Notes: generated by a model from the letters alone, not told the origin. A stretch of DNA of 64,000 nucleotides from Leucocoprinus leucothites (GCA_013368445.1 JAACJO010000005.1:930001-994000), one strand, 5' to 3'; positions 23,677 to 35,833 are shown, numbered from the stretch's first letter. Numbers and translations are program-made.

Positions 23677-25132
23677 TTAACGAGACCAACCACTTTCACC
23701 ATTCGCATGCCTGGCCCTTTCATCAAAGCGTTCGTCCTTCTCGTCACGTCTTCTATCGTCCCTGCGGCGGTCGTAATCATCCCTGCGACGGTCATAATAA
23801 TAATCAGAGGGTCTGCGGTCATCATAGCCTCCTCGCCGGTAATCATCGTACCCTGCAGGCCTTCTATCATAATCCTCCCTCTTGTAGGGCGGAGACCTGG
23901 GTCGACGATCCTCATAGTCAGGGCGGCGAGGAGGTGATCTGGAACGGTCCCGGCGGTAGCGATCATCCTTATAACGGTCGTCCCTATAGCGGTCATCGCG
24001 ACGGTCATCACGTCGATAGTTATCTGCACCACCACCACCACTGCCACCACCACCACCACGCTATAAGAAACACTTCAGCTGTGTCACTAAGAGCCATGGT
24101 CTTCACCTACAGAGTCATCTAAGGCCACGCGAACGGGTCTTCCTCGAAGTTCTTTGCCATCAAGTTCTCTGACAGCCCTATCAGCATCTTCCCGAGATAA
24201 ATACTCGAGGATGCTATTTAAGCCTTTTTAGTCGAAACGAGGACGCAATGCTATGCAGATACGCACCCTTGTCCAGGATAGTCACGATCGATATCGGCAA
24301 AGGAAACACTGCCAGCGTCGCGTCCGAAGTCCTTGAGGTCCTATGATTGTCAAGTTATTAATTCCGGTCCTTTGGCAAGGTGGAAGTCGCGTTCTGCCCG
24401 TTGGAAGCCCTGTCCATGAAATTCTGAACGTCACAAGGCCATGAGGAAAAATTATCCATGCGGGGAAACATGCGGGAGCCAAGGTCGTGGACGTGTTCGG
24501 GAGAAGCCATTGAGCCAAAAATCGATCGTACCTGCCAGCTTGTGTCGCGGGAGACGCCAGTCACGATGAGACGAATACCAGGTGGGCGACGAGCACGGGG
24601 TCTAGAAAGATAAAGATAAAGCTGTTAGAGTTATTTCTCGGTTGGTCTCCGATCATACCCATGGCCACGGTCTTCATGATTCTCACGACGGGGTCGGCTT
24701 TCCTTTGCAAACTCAACAACGATACTGCAATAGCTGTGTTATCCAAGGCTAGAGTTTGCGGACTTGAAAATCAACCCACTTCGTGCCCATGAAACTTTTG
24801 CCATTGTAAGTCTGGACAGCTTCCTCGGCATCCTTTCCGTAGGTGAGGCGCAGTCAAAGCATCGTGAGGTAGAAATATCCTTACTTTAGGACTCTCAAAC
24901 TCGACGAAACCAAAGCCTTCGAGAATTGTTGGCGTAAAAGACTGTTGTGAACCGATTGAACATACCAGTCATGACACGGCAGTCGATGATACGGCCAAAA
25001 CCATCAAAAAACTTCTGTACATCTTCAGTACGAGCATCAGTGGGAAGTCCTAGGTATTTGTGGTGTGAATGAATGCAAGTCAACGAGAGAAAATGGGAGG
25101 TTCTCACTGCCTAGATATAGACGCCGGGACAT
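23677..25132 (-). CDS. SR-type splicing factor, two RRMs plus Gly-rich and RS/RD tail
   Basis: This resembles SR proteins of the SRSF1/Srp2 type, which bind exonic RNA and recruit the spliceosome. The start ATG 25132 (MSRRLYLG) enters RRM1 (LPTDARTEDVQKFFDGFGRI, then GFGFVEFESPK near 24900 and the GKSFMGTN end near 24790). RRM2 follows (IRLIVTGVSRDTSWQ, DLKDFGR, VLEYLSREDADRAVREL near 24200). A poly-glycine stretch (about 24060-24028) leads to a tail of RDDR, RYRDDRYKD and RSRSPPRRP units ending at the stop 23677. The tail's correct frame is the one giving arginine, aspartate and serine; the same DNA is open in other frames by composition. Introns separate nearly every RRM strand. Orthology to one named SR protein is not settled. 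Confidence 0.88.
24028..24060. repeat. CAC/GTG trinucleotide tract encoding poly-Gly
   Basis: A CCA/CAC-rich microsatellite on the plus strand, read on the minus strand as GGT codons. It makes the glycine hinge between RRM2 and the RS/RD tail of the SR protein. Confidence 0.75.
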
Positions 25133-25536
25133 GGTGGTTAGTGAGCAAGGAAGCGTCTTGATCAAAATTGGACTCCGCTTCAGTTGATTCCACGAGCACG
25201 GACCACCTGCGTGAGAAGTCTATTTTTGATCGACCATGTGGATGAAAATTCTTATATTTGCAGTTTGGTTATGGATTCTTACAATGTCTCCATCACGACT
25301 CCTGAGTTGGAGGGCTGAAACTTGAAGACTGGGTTTGAAACCCAAATGATGGAGATTCAATACTGACCCGCGTCCTACTGTGGGAAGAGTTGGGTAGTGT
25401 ATAAGTCAGGTCTAGTAATTTATTCGTTCGGAGAACAGCAGGACACTTCATTCTTGATACGCTGCACAAAGAGTCCTTTGAAGATAGAGTCTAGAGTCGA
25501 ATAAAATTTAAATATGGAAAATATGGAAAACGAAGT
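25133..25536. other. Spacer between SR-protein start and NFS1 stop
   Basis: About 400 bp: SR-gene upstream region and NFS1 3' end. No further feature seen. Confidence 0.5.
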
Positions 25537-27527
25537 CTAATGCTGGGACCAGTCTATTGTGTTAATATCAATGCCCTCTTGGACCATCTCCCAGAGCGGA
25601 CTACCGCGAATATCAGTTCGATTCATGCGAATAGACTGAAGACCCACCTCATTTCGCGTAGTCTGTCAACAGTCATAATAATGTGCTTGACAACAAAATC
25701 GACTTCTGCCTCCGTAGTGAATCTTCCAATGCCAAAACGTAGAGATGAGTGTGCCATGTCTTCAGCAGCACCTATAAAACCGGCATAAGCAAGGAGAATC
25801 TTCCCAGAAAAAGAGAGCTTACCGAGGGCACGAAGTACATAAGACGGCTCTAGAGAAGCTGATGTACAAGCACTTCCAGATGAGAGGGCGATATCCTAAG
25901 CTAGAATGGGTAAAGCTAGAAAGAAAGGCTGATGTGAACGAACCTTCAGCGCCATAAGTAAACTCTCTCCCTCGACGTAGGAGAAGCTCAGGTTTACACA
26001 GCCAGGATACCCATTCGGATCACCATTCCGCACAACATACTCCACTTTTTCATTAATTCCTTGGATTAAACGGTCAGAGAGCTCTTTGATACGAGCATGG
26101 TCCCTCTACAAAGTGTTGTTCAGTGAACGGGTGTTTATATGATCAAGGAAGAGGTAGGAGGGTATTCAGCACCCCTGCACGATAGTCATCACCGGGCTGA
26201 TAGAGAACCTAGGATGGCTGCCGATATCACCCGGTTCATGATAAGTGAATAGACGCGTGCAGATATCATCATGGTTCCTAAAATAAGAAAAATTGAACAC
26301 TTACAGTCATTTCGCTCTGTGCAATTCGAGCAGCTTCTCCCAATCCGACAGTCAATGCAGTAGGCAGTGTTCCACTCCGTAAACCCCGCTCTTGACCACC
26401 ACCACTCAAGATCGGCTCTAGTCTGACGCGAGGTCGTCTCCTCACATAAGCGGCACCAATTCCCTTTGGACCGTATAATTTATGACCAGAAATGCTCATT
26501 AAATCAACGTTCATTTCATTCACGTCTAAGGGAATTTTTCCGACCGCCTGTGCCGCATCTGTGTGGAAATAAACACCTCGGTGTTTGCGAACAATTTCCC
26601 CAATCTCTTTGACAGGCTGGATGACACCGGTTTCGTTGTTAACTGTCATGATCGTCACCAGCGATGTGTCGGGTCGAATAGCAGCTTCAAGTTCATCCAG
26701 ATTGATGACCCCATTCTTCTGAACCGGAAGGTATGTGATATCAAAGCCTTCCTCTCCTAATTTCCGACATGAATCCAGAACACATTTGTGTTCCTTCAAA
26801 ATATAATTCAGTCATTGCGCCTATTGAGAAGCTCTGGACGATTTACCGTTTGAGTCGTAATAATATGGCGCTTCTTTTCTTTGTGAAAATGAGCAACGCC
26901 CTTTATCGAAAGATTGTTGGATTCGGTAGCTCCTGATGTGAAAATAATGTCCTTTGGGTCGGCACCTATCAAGTCCGCGACACACTGAGAAGGAGTGTTG
27001 AGCCAGATAAGGAATCAATGCACTAGCAACTTACTTTGCGGGCATCCTCGACCGCCTGCTCAGCCTCCCAGCCGTAAGCGTGTGTTCTGCTGTGAGGATT
27101 GCCGTACTGGTCGGTGAAATAAGGGAGCATGGCATCTAGAACACGAGGGTCCACAGGCGTCGTCGCCTGTAACAACGATGTCAGTAAGAACAGGGAGAGA
27201 AATGTTCTGTGATACGAAGTACCTGCATATCCAGGTAAATCGGTCTCGTTTTTCCCTCTATGGAACTCTCACGATGAGGCATTTCCAGCTTGAAGCCAAG
27301 CATATCTAATAAAGCTAATCAAATGCGGCCAGATACAGCGAGAACAAAGATATCGAACCTGCACGGGGGGTAAAATGGCTTTCGTCCTTATATGCTGAGG
27401 GAACGTCCACTACACTTGCTCTGTCAGCACCAGATGGCTGGACAAACGATCTTCGCGCTTGATTCCCTGCAACGAGGCATTTCCAACCAGTTTTCCGAGA
27501 GGCAGTACGGGAAAGTCTTGCCAGCAT
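25537..27527 (-). CDS. NFS1: Cysteine desulfurase NFS1, mitochondrial
   Basis: NFS1 is the PLP enzyme that takes sulfur from cysteine for iron-sulfur cluster assembly and tRNA thiolation. The N-terminus ([16 protein letters not shown]) is a basic mitochondrial presequence. Later exons give [23 protein letters not shown] (about 26660-26600), [11 protein letters not shown], the PLP-lysine motif [15 protein letters not shown] (about 26490) and [12 protein letters not shown] (about 26390). The active-site cysteine loop [22 protein letters not shown] is split by an intron near 25890. The last exon encodes [20 protein letters not shown] and stops at 25537. All catalytic elements are present and length (about 500 residues) is normal. 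Confidence 0.95.
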
Positions 27528-28712
27528 CTCTGGACGGAAAATAGTGGCGGGTTTATCAGATTAGGTTGAGAGAAGAGACGAAAGAGCGAGACCTGCCGTG
27601 TTGGTCACCAAGGATGTGCCGGCCTGGAGCATGGCGTGAGAAACCCGGCATAGTCACGTGACGATATCGCGAATCTTGGATTATGGATGCATAAAGCATA
27701 CAGTCATTGAGTACAACTTGAGACGACTTTTCATGAATCCAGATTTATGAAGTATTAGGTTAATTAAACTCACTATAAGCTAGTACATCATATGTAGCAA
27801 TGTCTCCTCTATCCAAAATAAAAGAACTAGGGCTATCGGAGTCATTTCTGAGTAGAAATCGTGTAAAGATTCAAGGGGTGTCACTTTGCACAGTTTCGCA
27901 CAAGTTGAGATGCGCATGACATTCCACTTTTGGAAAGACTCACTTCCAAATCAGGTATCACTAAATTAGACGTGACGTCACTCCCTTGTCACATATCATG
28001 TCCAGACCTGGCAATGGACGAAAAACATCGGATTCTGTTGGAATCAGAGCCTATTCCACTGGAATTTCTGCAGTTGTTGATGGTTTTGGCCTTTAAAAAC
28101 CCCATAGAGGTATAAATATACCAGTATGCTGGCTTATCTCCAGATAAACGCGTCCTTACTAACCCAAAGTGATGTATTTGCTCAAAATCTTCGATTGACG
28201 TTTGCCTTTCTCCACCACCATTGCTTCAGATTGCGTGGAATTTTGATACAGCCTAGGTACTGTGTACTATTACTGATTAATTTGAAATTATTCCGGCCAG
28301 ACTTCGGCAAGATATCACTGTTTGTCTCAAGTTGTACTCATATTTCAAGTTGTACTCAATGACTGTATGCCGAGTTCCACCAATGCAATCGCGTTCGGCG
28401 CCTCATATACGCAATAGCCACTGGTCCGACCATTCTCCTTCTGACTAACAGTGCCCCAGCGACATCAGACCGTTGTGCGATAGACTGGTTTCCTTGACTT
28501 GACAACATACTAGGTAGATTGAACGAAATGAATGACCTGGGCGGCAGGTTTTTGCAGAGCTTGGTGGAGTGGTCCAATACTCTAATGATTCCGGTAAGAC
28601 GCATGGACAAAACCCAAAATTCAACGCTGGTTACATTAAACAATAGTAATAGATACAAGGAACTTTTGACATCCAGACTACTACGAATACACGAGAAGAT
28701 ATGTGCACGCGT
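27528..28712. other. 1.2-kb spacer between NFS1 start and Cel6A stop
   Basis: NFS1 upstream region and Cel6A 3' end. AT-richer than the flanking genes. I see no supported gene, repeat or RNA in it. Confidence 0.5.
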
Positions 28713-30389
28713 TTAGAGAGCAGGGTTAGCGTTCTGGACAAGGGAAACAAAGTAGTTCTGGAACCAGGTACCAGCCTCGGGAGCAGGTTGAGCAGCGTCA
28801 CTAGCAATTTGGTAAGTCGTATATCCGAATTTTCCAAAGGAATACTCACGAAAGAGAACAGTGAGAGTCAAAGCGGGGAGAGGATGAGTCAGAAGTCCCG
28901 TCACATTCACCTCCAGGCTTGACCCAAACAATCGAGTCGATGAGACTGGAACCAGTGTTGGTAGTAGGGTGGGTGCCGAAACCAGCGCCCTTAACGTTGC
29001 ACCAGTCACCCCACTGTTGCCTAATGTTTTGCACACCAGAACGACCTTGATCGACGATGAAGTGGGCAGGGAAGCCCGAGCTTGAGAGTGCAGGAGCGAG
29101 GGCCTAACAAAACCAAGTAAGATTGAGTGGCCAACGAGAAGTACAATCGTGGAGCCTACATTGATATAGTGCATCTCGTCGTAGTTGGAGTTACCTTGAG
29201 TAATGGGATCCGGGGAAGCAGCATTAAGAGCGTTGTAGTTAGCAACGTTTGTGGCAAGGCCACGGACGAACTGGGGCTTTCCAGCACCGCTGTACAGCTG
29301 ACCGAAGAGCTGAGCAGCAGGCGCTAGGTTAGCGGACCAGCCAAGCCATCCAGCGTGTCCAGCATCGAGGTACATGTAGACACCGACAGAGCTCAATTGC
29401 TGCATGGCGTAGGTCACGCCCTCCTTGTAAGCACTTTGAGCACCTGAGCACTTCTGGACACTCAAGTTGGTGACCAAGTTGGCGAGCGAATCGGGCTCGA
29501 CGACAGCAACAACCCGAACGTCAGGGAATTCTGAGCGCAGAAGTCAGTTTCATCGGGGAAAAAAAGGGAACAAAAAGGAACAAAAACGCACTCTTGATCT
29601 GGGCAACGATCTGGTCAATGTAATCCTTGTATTTCGCAAGACCACCATTCGCAATAGAAAACTCCCCATTGGAGGCAAGAGCCGCGCAATCACGATCAGG
29701 CAGGTCATAGACGACAATCTGGACAAGTTGCTTATTACCACTAGATTGCTGCTTGGACTGAGCATCGGCGAGGTATGTACCAAGGGTGGGGACCTTAGCA
29801 ACAACGTCAAGCCAGAAGAAGGTGGGGATCTGGGCGACCTTCAGGGCCTTTGCTTTGGTAGTGGAATCGGTGATGTTGGCAGCAGCAGCATTGACCTCGT
29901 CGGCGTAGCTGGGGTTCAGCCAAACCTGGGAGAGAATTCAGAGGCACGTATGCAAAAAAAAAAATGAGACACCTTACAGTGTAACCAGTGTATGGATTAC
30001 CCGCAGCAGGAGTCGTGGAAGGGGTCCCACCGTTAGAAGTGGTGGTAGTAGTAGAACCTGGGTTACCGGGAGTGGTGGTGGTGCTGGCAGGAGGGGGGGT
30101 GGAGGATCCAGGACTGAGGCTGCGATCAGGGGTATGCACTGAGAAAATGGATGAATGAGACATACAGGCACTGAGAGTAGTAATCGTTGAGCTTCGTGCA
30201 AACGGAACCAGAAACGCAGCTAGTTCCACCGGCTAATCATACAAGATGAGTACATCCACCTCTTGTTAGCAGAAAGAAACACTACTCACACCAGCCGACA
30301 CCGCCACACTGGGCGTACATAGGCTGTTGAGCCTGAACAAAGGCTGGCACAAGGGAGGCCAAAGCCAACAAGGAAGCAAACTTGAACAT
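28713..30389 (-). CDS. cel6A: Cellobiohydrolase II, GH6 with N-terminal CBM1 (Cel6A)
   Basis: A secreted exo-cellulase that releases cellobiose from the non-reducing ends of cellulose. ATG 30389 starts a signal peptide (MFKFASLLALASLVPAFVQA). A CBM1 follows, split by an intron (QPMYAQCGGVGW, then GGTSCVSGSVCTKLNDYYSQC), and then a Ser/Thr/Pro linker (about 30130-29990). The GH6 domain includes VVYDLPDRDCAALASNGE (about 29700), whose Asp is the family's catalytic acid region. It also has VVAVVEPDSLANLV, YMYLDAGHAGWLGW, FIVDQGRSG, WCNVKGAGFG and WVKPGGECDGTSD, ending at 28713. Length is about 450 residues, complete. It stands alone, without other carbohydrate-active genes nearby, and marks the organism as a plant-biomass degrader. 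A TATA box lies about 57 nt upstream. Confidence 0.96.
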
Positions 30390-30445
30390 TTTGTTTTCGA
30401 GGGTGGGGTGGAGAACTCCTGAAGCAATTGAAATTTCCGCGCATC

Positions 30446-30452
30446 ATTTATA
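30446..30452 (-). promoter_or_regulatory. TATA box of cel6A
   Basis: Minus-strand TATAAAT about 57 nt upstream of the ATG, a normal spacing for a strongly inducible fungal cellulase gene. Confidence 0.6.
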
Positions 30453-31309
30453 CGTGTCCGTCATACAAGCCATAGGAAATCCACAACAGCATTGACTCCG
30501 GCGAAAACCCGAGAGACCTGACCGGAAACACGTCGGTAGAGAAGCGCCCCATGTCTCTTGCGTCGTCCCTAAATGGTCACAAGACTTGGGTTCATCCGAG
30601 CAGCTGAAGAACATCCACCTCATTTCTGATGGCGAACGGAGAAAATAAGCGTTCAGAATGCTTCTGAAGCTCGGTCGAACGTCGGGGTGAATGCTGGACG
30701 CCTGGTACCAAGGTACTTGATGACGTCCTGCCGTGCATATTTTGCGAAAAGAATGAGACGCAATACTCGGAGAAATAACAAGCAGGTTTTCCCAGTTCCT
30801 TGAATAAGTCCCGGGTTAGGCTTCGCTGGACATGGTGCAAGCGTATGGTGTGGAATACAAATGTGAATGGAAGTTCCTGGTTGCTGTATCGAGTAAAATG
30901 GGTAGGCTCGTGATGCACCCAGGGTTCAATTGACTGTGGACACGTGTGAGTATCTCCATGCCATCGATGCTCCTCAACGTAACGGAGGATACCTAGAAAA
31001 TCAAGGATTACCCACCGTAATTTGCCGGAGCCACAGGGTTAGGTATTTTTACCAGTGAGAACAAGTAGCCGCGATACTGTATGGGCCCTCCTCAGTTGGG
31101 TGCATGAGAAAATTCGAAAGGCAAAGTCTGGTGACAGTGCCTCAAATTCTACATTTGTCACAAATTTGTCGCGTGTAGAACCGGCCGCCATCGGCCCTTT
31201 TAAAACTCACCAAACAATGGTTGTCACGACGTTGCGGAAACGGCGATTTCTTGGGAGGGGACTGTCAGGGGATATATAGTGGGTGAAGTATTGAGCCCCT
31301 GGCAGCCTT

Positions 31310-31433
31310 GATCAATCGGAATTATGCAGCCTCGTGAAGCCCAGTCCCGATTCTATAATCTCCATATACTGATTCACGATTCAATAATGCGGGGTTGATT
31401 GATTTTAAATATATATGCTAGTTCCGATTGATC
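31310..31433. repeat. 12-bp perfect inverted repeat flanking a 100-bp AT-rich segment
   Basis: The arm GATCAATCGGAA at 31310-31321 is matched exactly by TTCCGATTGATC at 31422-31433. No coding content lies between the arms. It could be a small MITE-like relic or a chance repeat. Confidence 0.5.
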
Positions 31434-31724
31434 GACCGAGGAAGGAGGTACATGTATCACATTAATGCCATTTCAAAATTTCATCACTGATCCCAGCAGC
31501 ACATCCCGAGGTTCACTTTACCCGTACTTTCAAATTCACATTACATTGTATAACATCGCTTGACGCACGAACAAGGGAGACTCCACGATCGTTCTTGCCA
31601 AGAGGCTAGGCGAAATTCTTGTGAAGGAGAAAACTCCGAGTCGGTAAATAAGACGATGTGCAAGCGAGTACAACACATTCATAGCACAGTCGAAATAACC
31701 CTCATACATAGTCGAGGCATACTC

Positions 31725-32639
31725 TCACCATTTCTTCGTGCTACCCGGTGGAGGGGGGAGGAGAGGTACATGGGCGCCACTGTAGGAGCTTGAAAGATTA
31801 TTGGTAGTGGTAGAATTCGAATTCGTTTTAGTCTTGCCACCTGGAAGATTGATAGTGAAAGTTTGCCCTTCTTTGAGGGTATAATCCTTCTTGGGTCCCG
31901 CAGGTAAATGAGGGGAGAGGGCGTCGGGTTCTGTATTTTCAGCATTAAAACCGGCCTTGTAGCGTCTTGTTGATGTGCACTGGGTGTCATTTTCACCTGC
32001 CTACTCGAGAAGGATTGCTACTCACTTCGTATAATCTTGTAGCGCGACGTCTGACGGAGCAATTGGACATAGACTGAGATTGAACGAAGTGCTCATGTTT
32101 AAACGAAGTTTTGCCACCTACTGAAATCAAAGCTATCCGTGCGCTCTGCAAAACCCATGCCGATATAAGCTTTGCGGCCAGAGTCTTCTACCCTAACCAC
32201 GAAGTATCGAGAGGAATCGAGAACAGCTTCCACGGATGGCCGCTCAGGATCATAGTCTGCTTTAGCGAACACTGTGGCAGGGTTTTACTTTGAGAATAAG
32301 ATCAAGAGTTTGTTTAGGGTGACATACATTCTCCTGGTGCGAAGGCTTTAGAGATCACCAGGCTAGTAAAGGCGGACCGAACGCACTCACCTGTCTGCGA
32401 GTCTTCGAATTGCATCGCAACACCACTTGATCTTTCAATTATGCGGAGCCTACCCTTCCACAGGGGTTGAGCCAAATCACCCCATTCGCCGGCGCGATAA
32501 CCAACATTGGCCCTCAATGGGGGGATTTTGTAAACTGTCGCCAGTGTAAGTCAAGAGGCCAAACTATAAAAGCTGCGGATCCACCAGATACTTCTCGTCC
32601 AATGTAGAGAATTGATTCAATTTCCGATTCCGGTTCCAT
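31725..32639 (-). CDS. NECAP-family adaptin-ear-binding endocytic protein
   Basis: NECAP proteins bind the AP-2 ear and clathrin-coat partners through a PHear domain and regulate coated-vesicle formation. Exon 1 from ATG 32639 ([18 protein letters not shown]) joins [18 protein letters not shown] across a small intron. The domain continues with [21 protein letters not shown] (about 32460), [20 protein letters not shown] and [19 protein letters not shown] (about 32180-32120). ALQDYTK comes next, then a tail with [21 protein letters not shown] and a proline-rich end at 31725. The protein is about 240 residues and intact. The start codon is 126 bp from the divergent CSN8 start. Confidence 0.9.
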
Positions 32640-32764
32640 TGCAGCTGTGAGGACAATGGGGTGTATTGAGGTGTAGGACGGGCGTCTGATTGATCACTGT
32701 TTAAATTGATATAGGGTCACTTGACTCTGAATGGTGTCCTGCCAACCAGCAACCAGCTACCACC
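32640..32764. promoter_or_regulatory. 125-bp divergent promoter between NECAP and CSN8
   Basis: Two divergent start codons separated by 125 bp, so both genes must share most of their core promoter sequence. No recognised motif. Confidence 0.4.
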
Positions 32765-33814
32765 ATGGTCAACGCTCCTCCTACCCCCCCACCTACAAGT
32801 GCTACTGAACTACAGGACCAGTCCCGCTCTCAAGCACAGGCTTCTTCTTCGAACCTACCGGCATCCACCTCTCCCGCAACTACAGGCCAGGAGAGTTTTC
32901 CCGCTACCTTCCCGTTAATTGTTGATCTTGCTGGCAAAGGACAGTACAACGAACTTCTACTCAAAGCAGAGGAAACCGATGTTTTGGTAAGAATGTCTCT
33001 AGCCCAATCTAATGACTCTCCTTATCATATATCCAGTCCAACACAAGCCGCTCCCCTTCCCGCCTTTTCACTGTCAGTCCTCTGGTGCTCACATATCTGA
33101 TCATGGACAACACGTTAGTTGGATTCTGCCCTAATAGGTGACGACAAGCGTTCTCATTTCTGAAACACATCGTAGACCTCCCGCACAATATGCTCTGGCA
33201 CGATTACCAGATCCTTTACAGACCTTGCCATTGACTAGAGCATTACTTGACTTGGTGAATGCAACATCAGAGAGACAGTATAGCAAAATCTACGCTCGTG
33301 CAGAGTCCTTATTCGGACTCGTGACCCAAGCAGATTTCCCAGATGTTAAGCTGGCCTCCCTCATTGCCAACCTCGTCACAAATTTTGTTGGTGGGTAGGC
33401 TTCCGACTTGCGCGTTTCGTTTGTTCACCTATTCTCTCTTTCAGAGGCCTTTCGTCAGCGTACCTTCACTTTAATATCCAAGGCATATAGCTCGTTGCCG
33501 CTATCGATAGCACAGGTCTACCTAGGCCTCCCAGGCGACCAAATCATCGCTGGTTTGTTTTACATTTACATTTACATCATTGTTTATTAACGTGCACTAG
33601 CTGCTGAGAAACACGGGTGGAGGTACGATGCATCCGCACAGATATTAAATCCGAAGGCAGTCTGCTCTTCAGAATCAGAGGTGGAAAGTTTACCCAGTCA
33701 GCACTTCAGTCATCCGTACTCCTATGAAATTGTGTGCTCACTGATCTTGACCCAGTGTCGTCCCTTTCTGCATTCAGATTCATTGCGGATAGTGTTGGTG
33801 AGCTCGAAGCCTAG
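32765..33814 (+). CDS. CSN8: COP9 signalosome subunit 8 (PCI-type)
   Basis: CSN8 is the smallest PCI subunit of the COP9 signalosome, which removes Nedd8 from cullin-RING ubiquitin ligases. The N-terminus from ATG 32765 is low-complexity and proline/serine-rich, followed by FPLIVDLAGKGQYNELL. The PCI-like helical region follows: PPAQYALARLPDPLQTLPLT, ERQYSKIYARAESLF (about 33290), RQRTFTLISKAYSSLPLSIAQVYLGL (about 33450-33530). The last exons give EKHGWRYD and FIADSVGELEA with the stop at 33812-33814. Introns are about 45-65 nt. Weak sequence conservation is usual for this subunit; the match in length and terminal motif supports the call. Confidence 0.8.
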
Positions 33815-34106
33815 TTAGTCGTGTCCATAGATGTAATCGGCACCTTTTGGCATGCGCGTATTTGTAGAGGATAGTTTTAGGCCCAATACAGGAGAGATTC
33901 AGCTCTGTCAACGAGTGTCAGAAGTATGTGTAGTCTCATGGGCGCGAAGGCCTGGGCGTCATTTTGTCAGTGTAAGCTGAATGCAGGACGCTGGGTGATT
34001 GATCGATGAATTGCTGTGAACACAAGCGGCTTGTTACAGCCAACCACACGAGCTGTGGACCTCACATTCCCATTTCAACTTAGAACATCTAACTCGATTG
34101 TGAAGC

Positions 34107-35833
34107 ATGTCCTCGGAACCTCTGGTTATCCCGAGAGACATTATACCCGACGTAGCTGAGGCGGACAATGTGGGTGGTTATTACTAGGCTTCATGAATAC
34201 AGTTGGCCCCATTGCAGCTCCACAGGTATCCACCGACGATACACCGGAACACTGGACTACTCTCAAATTCACATGGTCTGGAAAAACCTTTGAACTCAGC
34301 GTAGCAGATACAGACAGGTTCGTGTGGTTTTTATGTTGTGGCAGGACCTGCTCTGACCGCATTTCAAGGGTCTACGACCTCAAGACCGCTTTACGTGACC
34401 TCACCAACGTACCTCTCGAGCGCCAGAAAATATTAGGCTTGGTAAAAGGGAAACTGCCAGAGGATCAGGTTCTCATGTGAGCCTTCAGAATGGGCTATCC
34501 GATAACTATTCATAACGTTAACCGTTGTTCATGAGCCAGTGCAGATTTACGCTTGCCAGCCGGGAAGAAGTTTACACTCGTTGGAACACCAGAAGGAGAT
34601 GAAATCAAGGACCCGTCGCGTTCGTCTAGATCTCTTCAAAGTATGGCTCAATGAAGCGAAACTTTCCCCATCCCAGGACTTGAGAACCTTCCGGATATCG
34701 TGAATGACTTGGACATTGACTTCACTGAAGACCCAGCGGCGAGCTTGGCCTACCTGAATGACCAACGGAATCGGAGGAAGGTCAAGGAGGCCACAGAGAA
34801 GCTCAAGATCGACATGATAGCTCCGCTCCGCGAAGGAAAGAAACTTCTAGTTCTGGATATCGATTATAGTGAGCACGGTGGTCATTCTTTGGTATTCCGC
34901 TGATGCTCTTTGCAGCAATACTCGATACTCGGCCACTGACTTCCGGACTCCTCCCGCCTGATATGTGCGCAAGGCCAGGTCTTCATGAATTTTTGGAAGC
35001 TGTATACCCATATTATGACAGTGAGTATACTCCCGAGTTACACCATTCGCCGTTTAATTCATGTTTTGTAGTCTGTATATGGTTTGTGGTTGTCTTCTTA
35101 CCAGTTCCCCACCTTCGACATCATTACGCTTTCAGGTCGCAAACTGGCTGGATGTGGTTGGAGACCAAACTTGTTGAATTAGGAATGATTGGCTCAAGTC
35201 GTAACTATCAGGTAAAAGCTAGGACTCACAAACGGCGCTCTTTCTCACTAGAAATTCCAAACTAGATCTCTTTCGGTGCGTGCTTAGTATCAATCCTCAT
35301 CTTCTACTAATGTGGTCCAATGCTCTATAGTGTTGGATAAAACATGCATGTTTACGGTCTTCTCTCAACGGAATGGCAAGCCATGGAGTCACTTCGTGAA
35401 GCCGCTGCAGATCATCTGGAACCATTTTCCTCAATTGTGAGTCATCTCATCTGATGCGGTACGAGCAAGACGAACCAACACGAAACATTGCTCTCAGTGA
35501 TGCCAGTAATACAATCCATATTGATGATTTGGTGGGCACATACACCTTTCATTCCGACGACTGATCCGAAGACTCTATAGAGCCGTAATTTTGCCTTAAA
35601 TCCGAGGGAAGGTCTCAAGATACCTGCATTTCGCAATGCACAGACCCCAGAGGCAATGGCTGACCGAGAACTCCGTAAATTAACTCGGTATTTGCTTCAC
35701 ATAGCCCAAGTGTCGGACTTTCGTACGATTATGCATAAGGTGAGATCAAGCCGCCCTTTGACTAGCATACACTTACACACGACAGAATTGGAAGCAAGTC
35801 ATCAAGCTATTGCCCGGAAGACCTGGAGTCTAG
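34107..35833 (+). CDS. UBLCP1: UBLCP1: ubiquitin-like domain CTD phosphatase (proteasome phosphatase)
   Basis: UBLCP1 is a nuclear FCP/SCP-type phosphatase that binds the 19S proteasome through its ubiquitin-like domain and dephosphorylates it. The UBL domain lies in exons near 34230-34470 (LKFTWSGKTFELSV, VYDLKTALRDLTNVPLERQKILGLVKGKLPED). The phosphatase motif DIDYTILDTR (DxDxT) is made by joining exons across a 47-nt intron at 34869-34915. Downstream come RPGLHEFLEAVYPYYD, VVWSQTGWMWLETKLVELG, IHIDDLSRNFALNPREGLKI (about 35520-35620) and RELRKLTRYLLHIAQVSDF. The last exon ends at stop 35831-35833. Complete and of normal length (about 390 residues). Confidence 0.92.
34869..34915 (+). other. 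47-nt intron splitting the DxDxT phosphatase motif
   Basis: The exon ends GAT ATC GAT TAT A, the next starts CA ATA CTC GAT. Retention of the intron replaces the catalytic threonine and reaches a stop within 15 codons. Confidence 0.8.

Larger units (their letters stand above)
30390..31724. other. cel6A upstream region (1.3 kb)
   Basis: Holds the cel6A promoter and, at the far end, the 3' end of the NECAP gene. A minus-strand open frame at 30592-30918 has no recognisable content. A 12-bp inverted repeat pair lies at 31310-31321 and 31422-31433. Between its arms GCGGGG (31389-31394) fits the SYGGRG consensus of carbon-catabolite repressor CreA/Cre1. Confidence 0.5.

Noticed and set aside
23458..24059. 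Long open frames on both strands across 23458-24059
   Set aside because: By-products of the repetitive RD/Gly codons; only the frame giving RSRS and RYRDDRY continues the RRM protein.
30592..30918. 108-codon minus-strand frame upstream of cel6A
   Set aside because: No family sequence, no splice context, lies in the promoter region.
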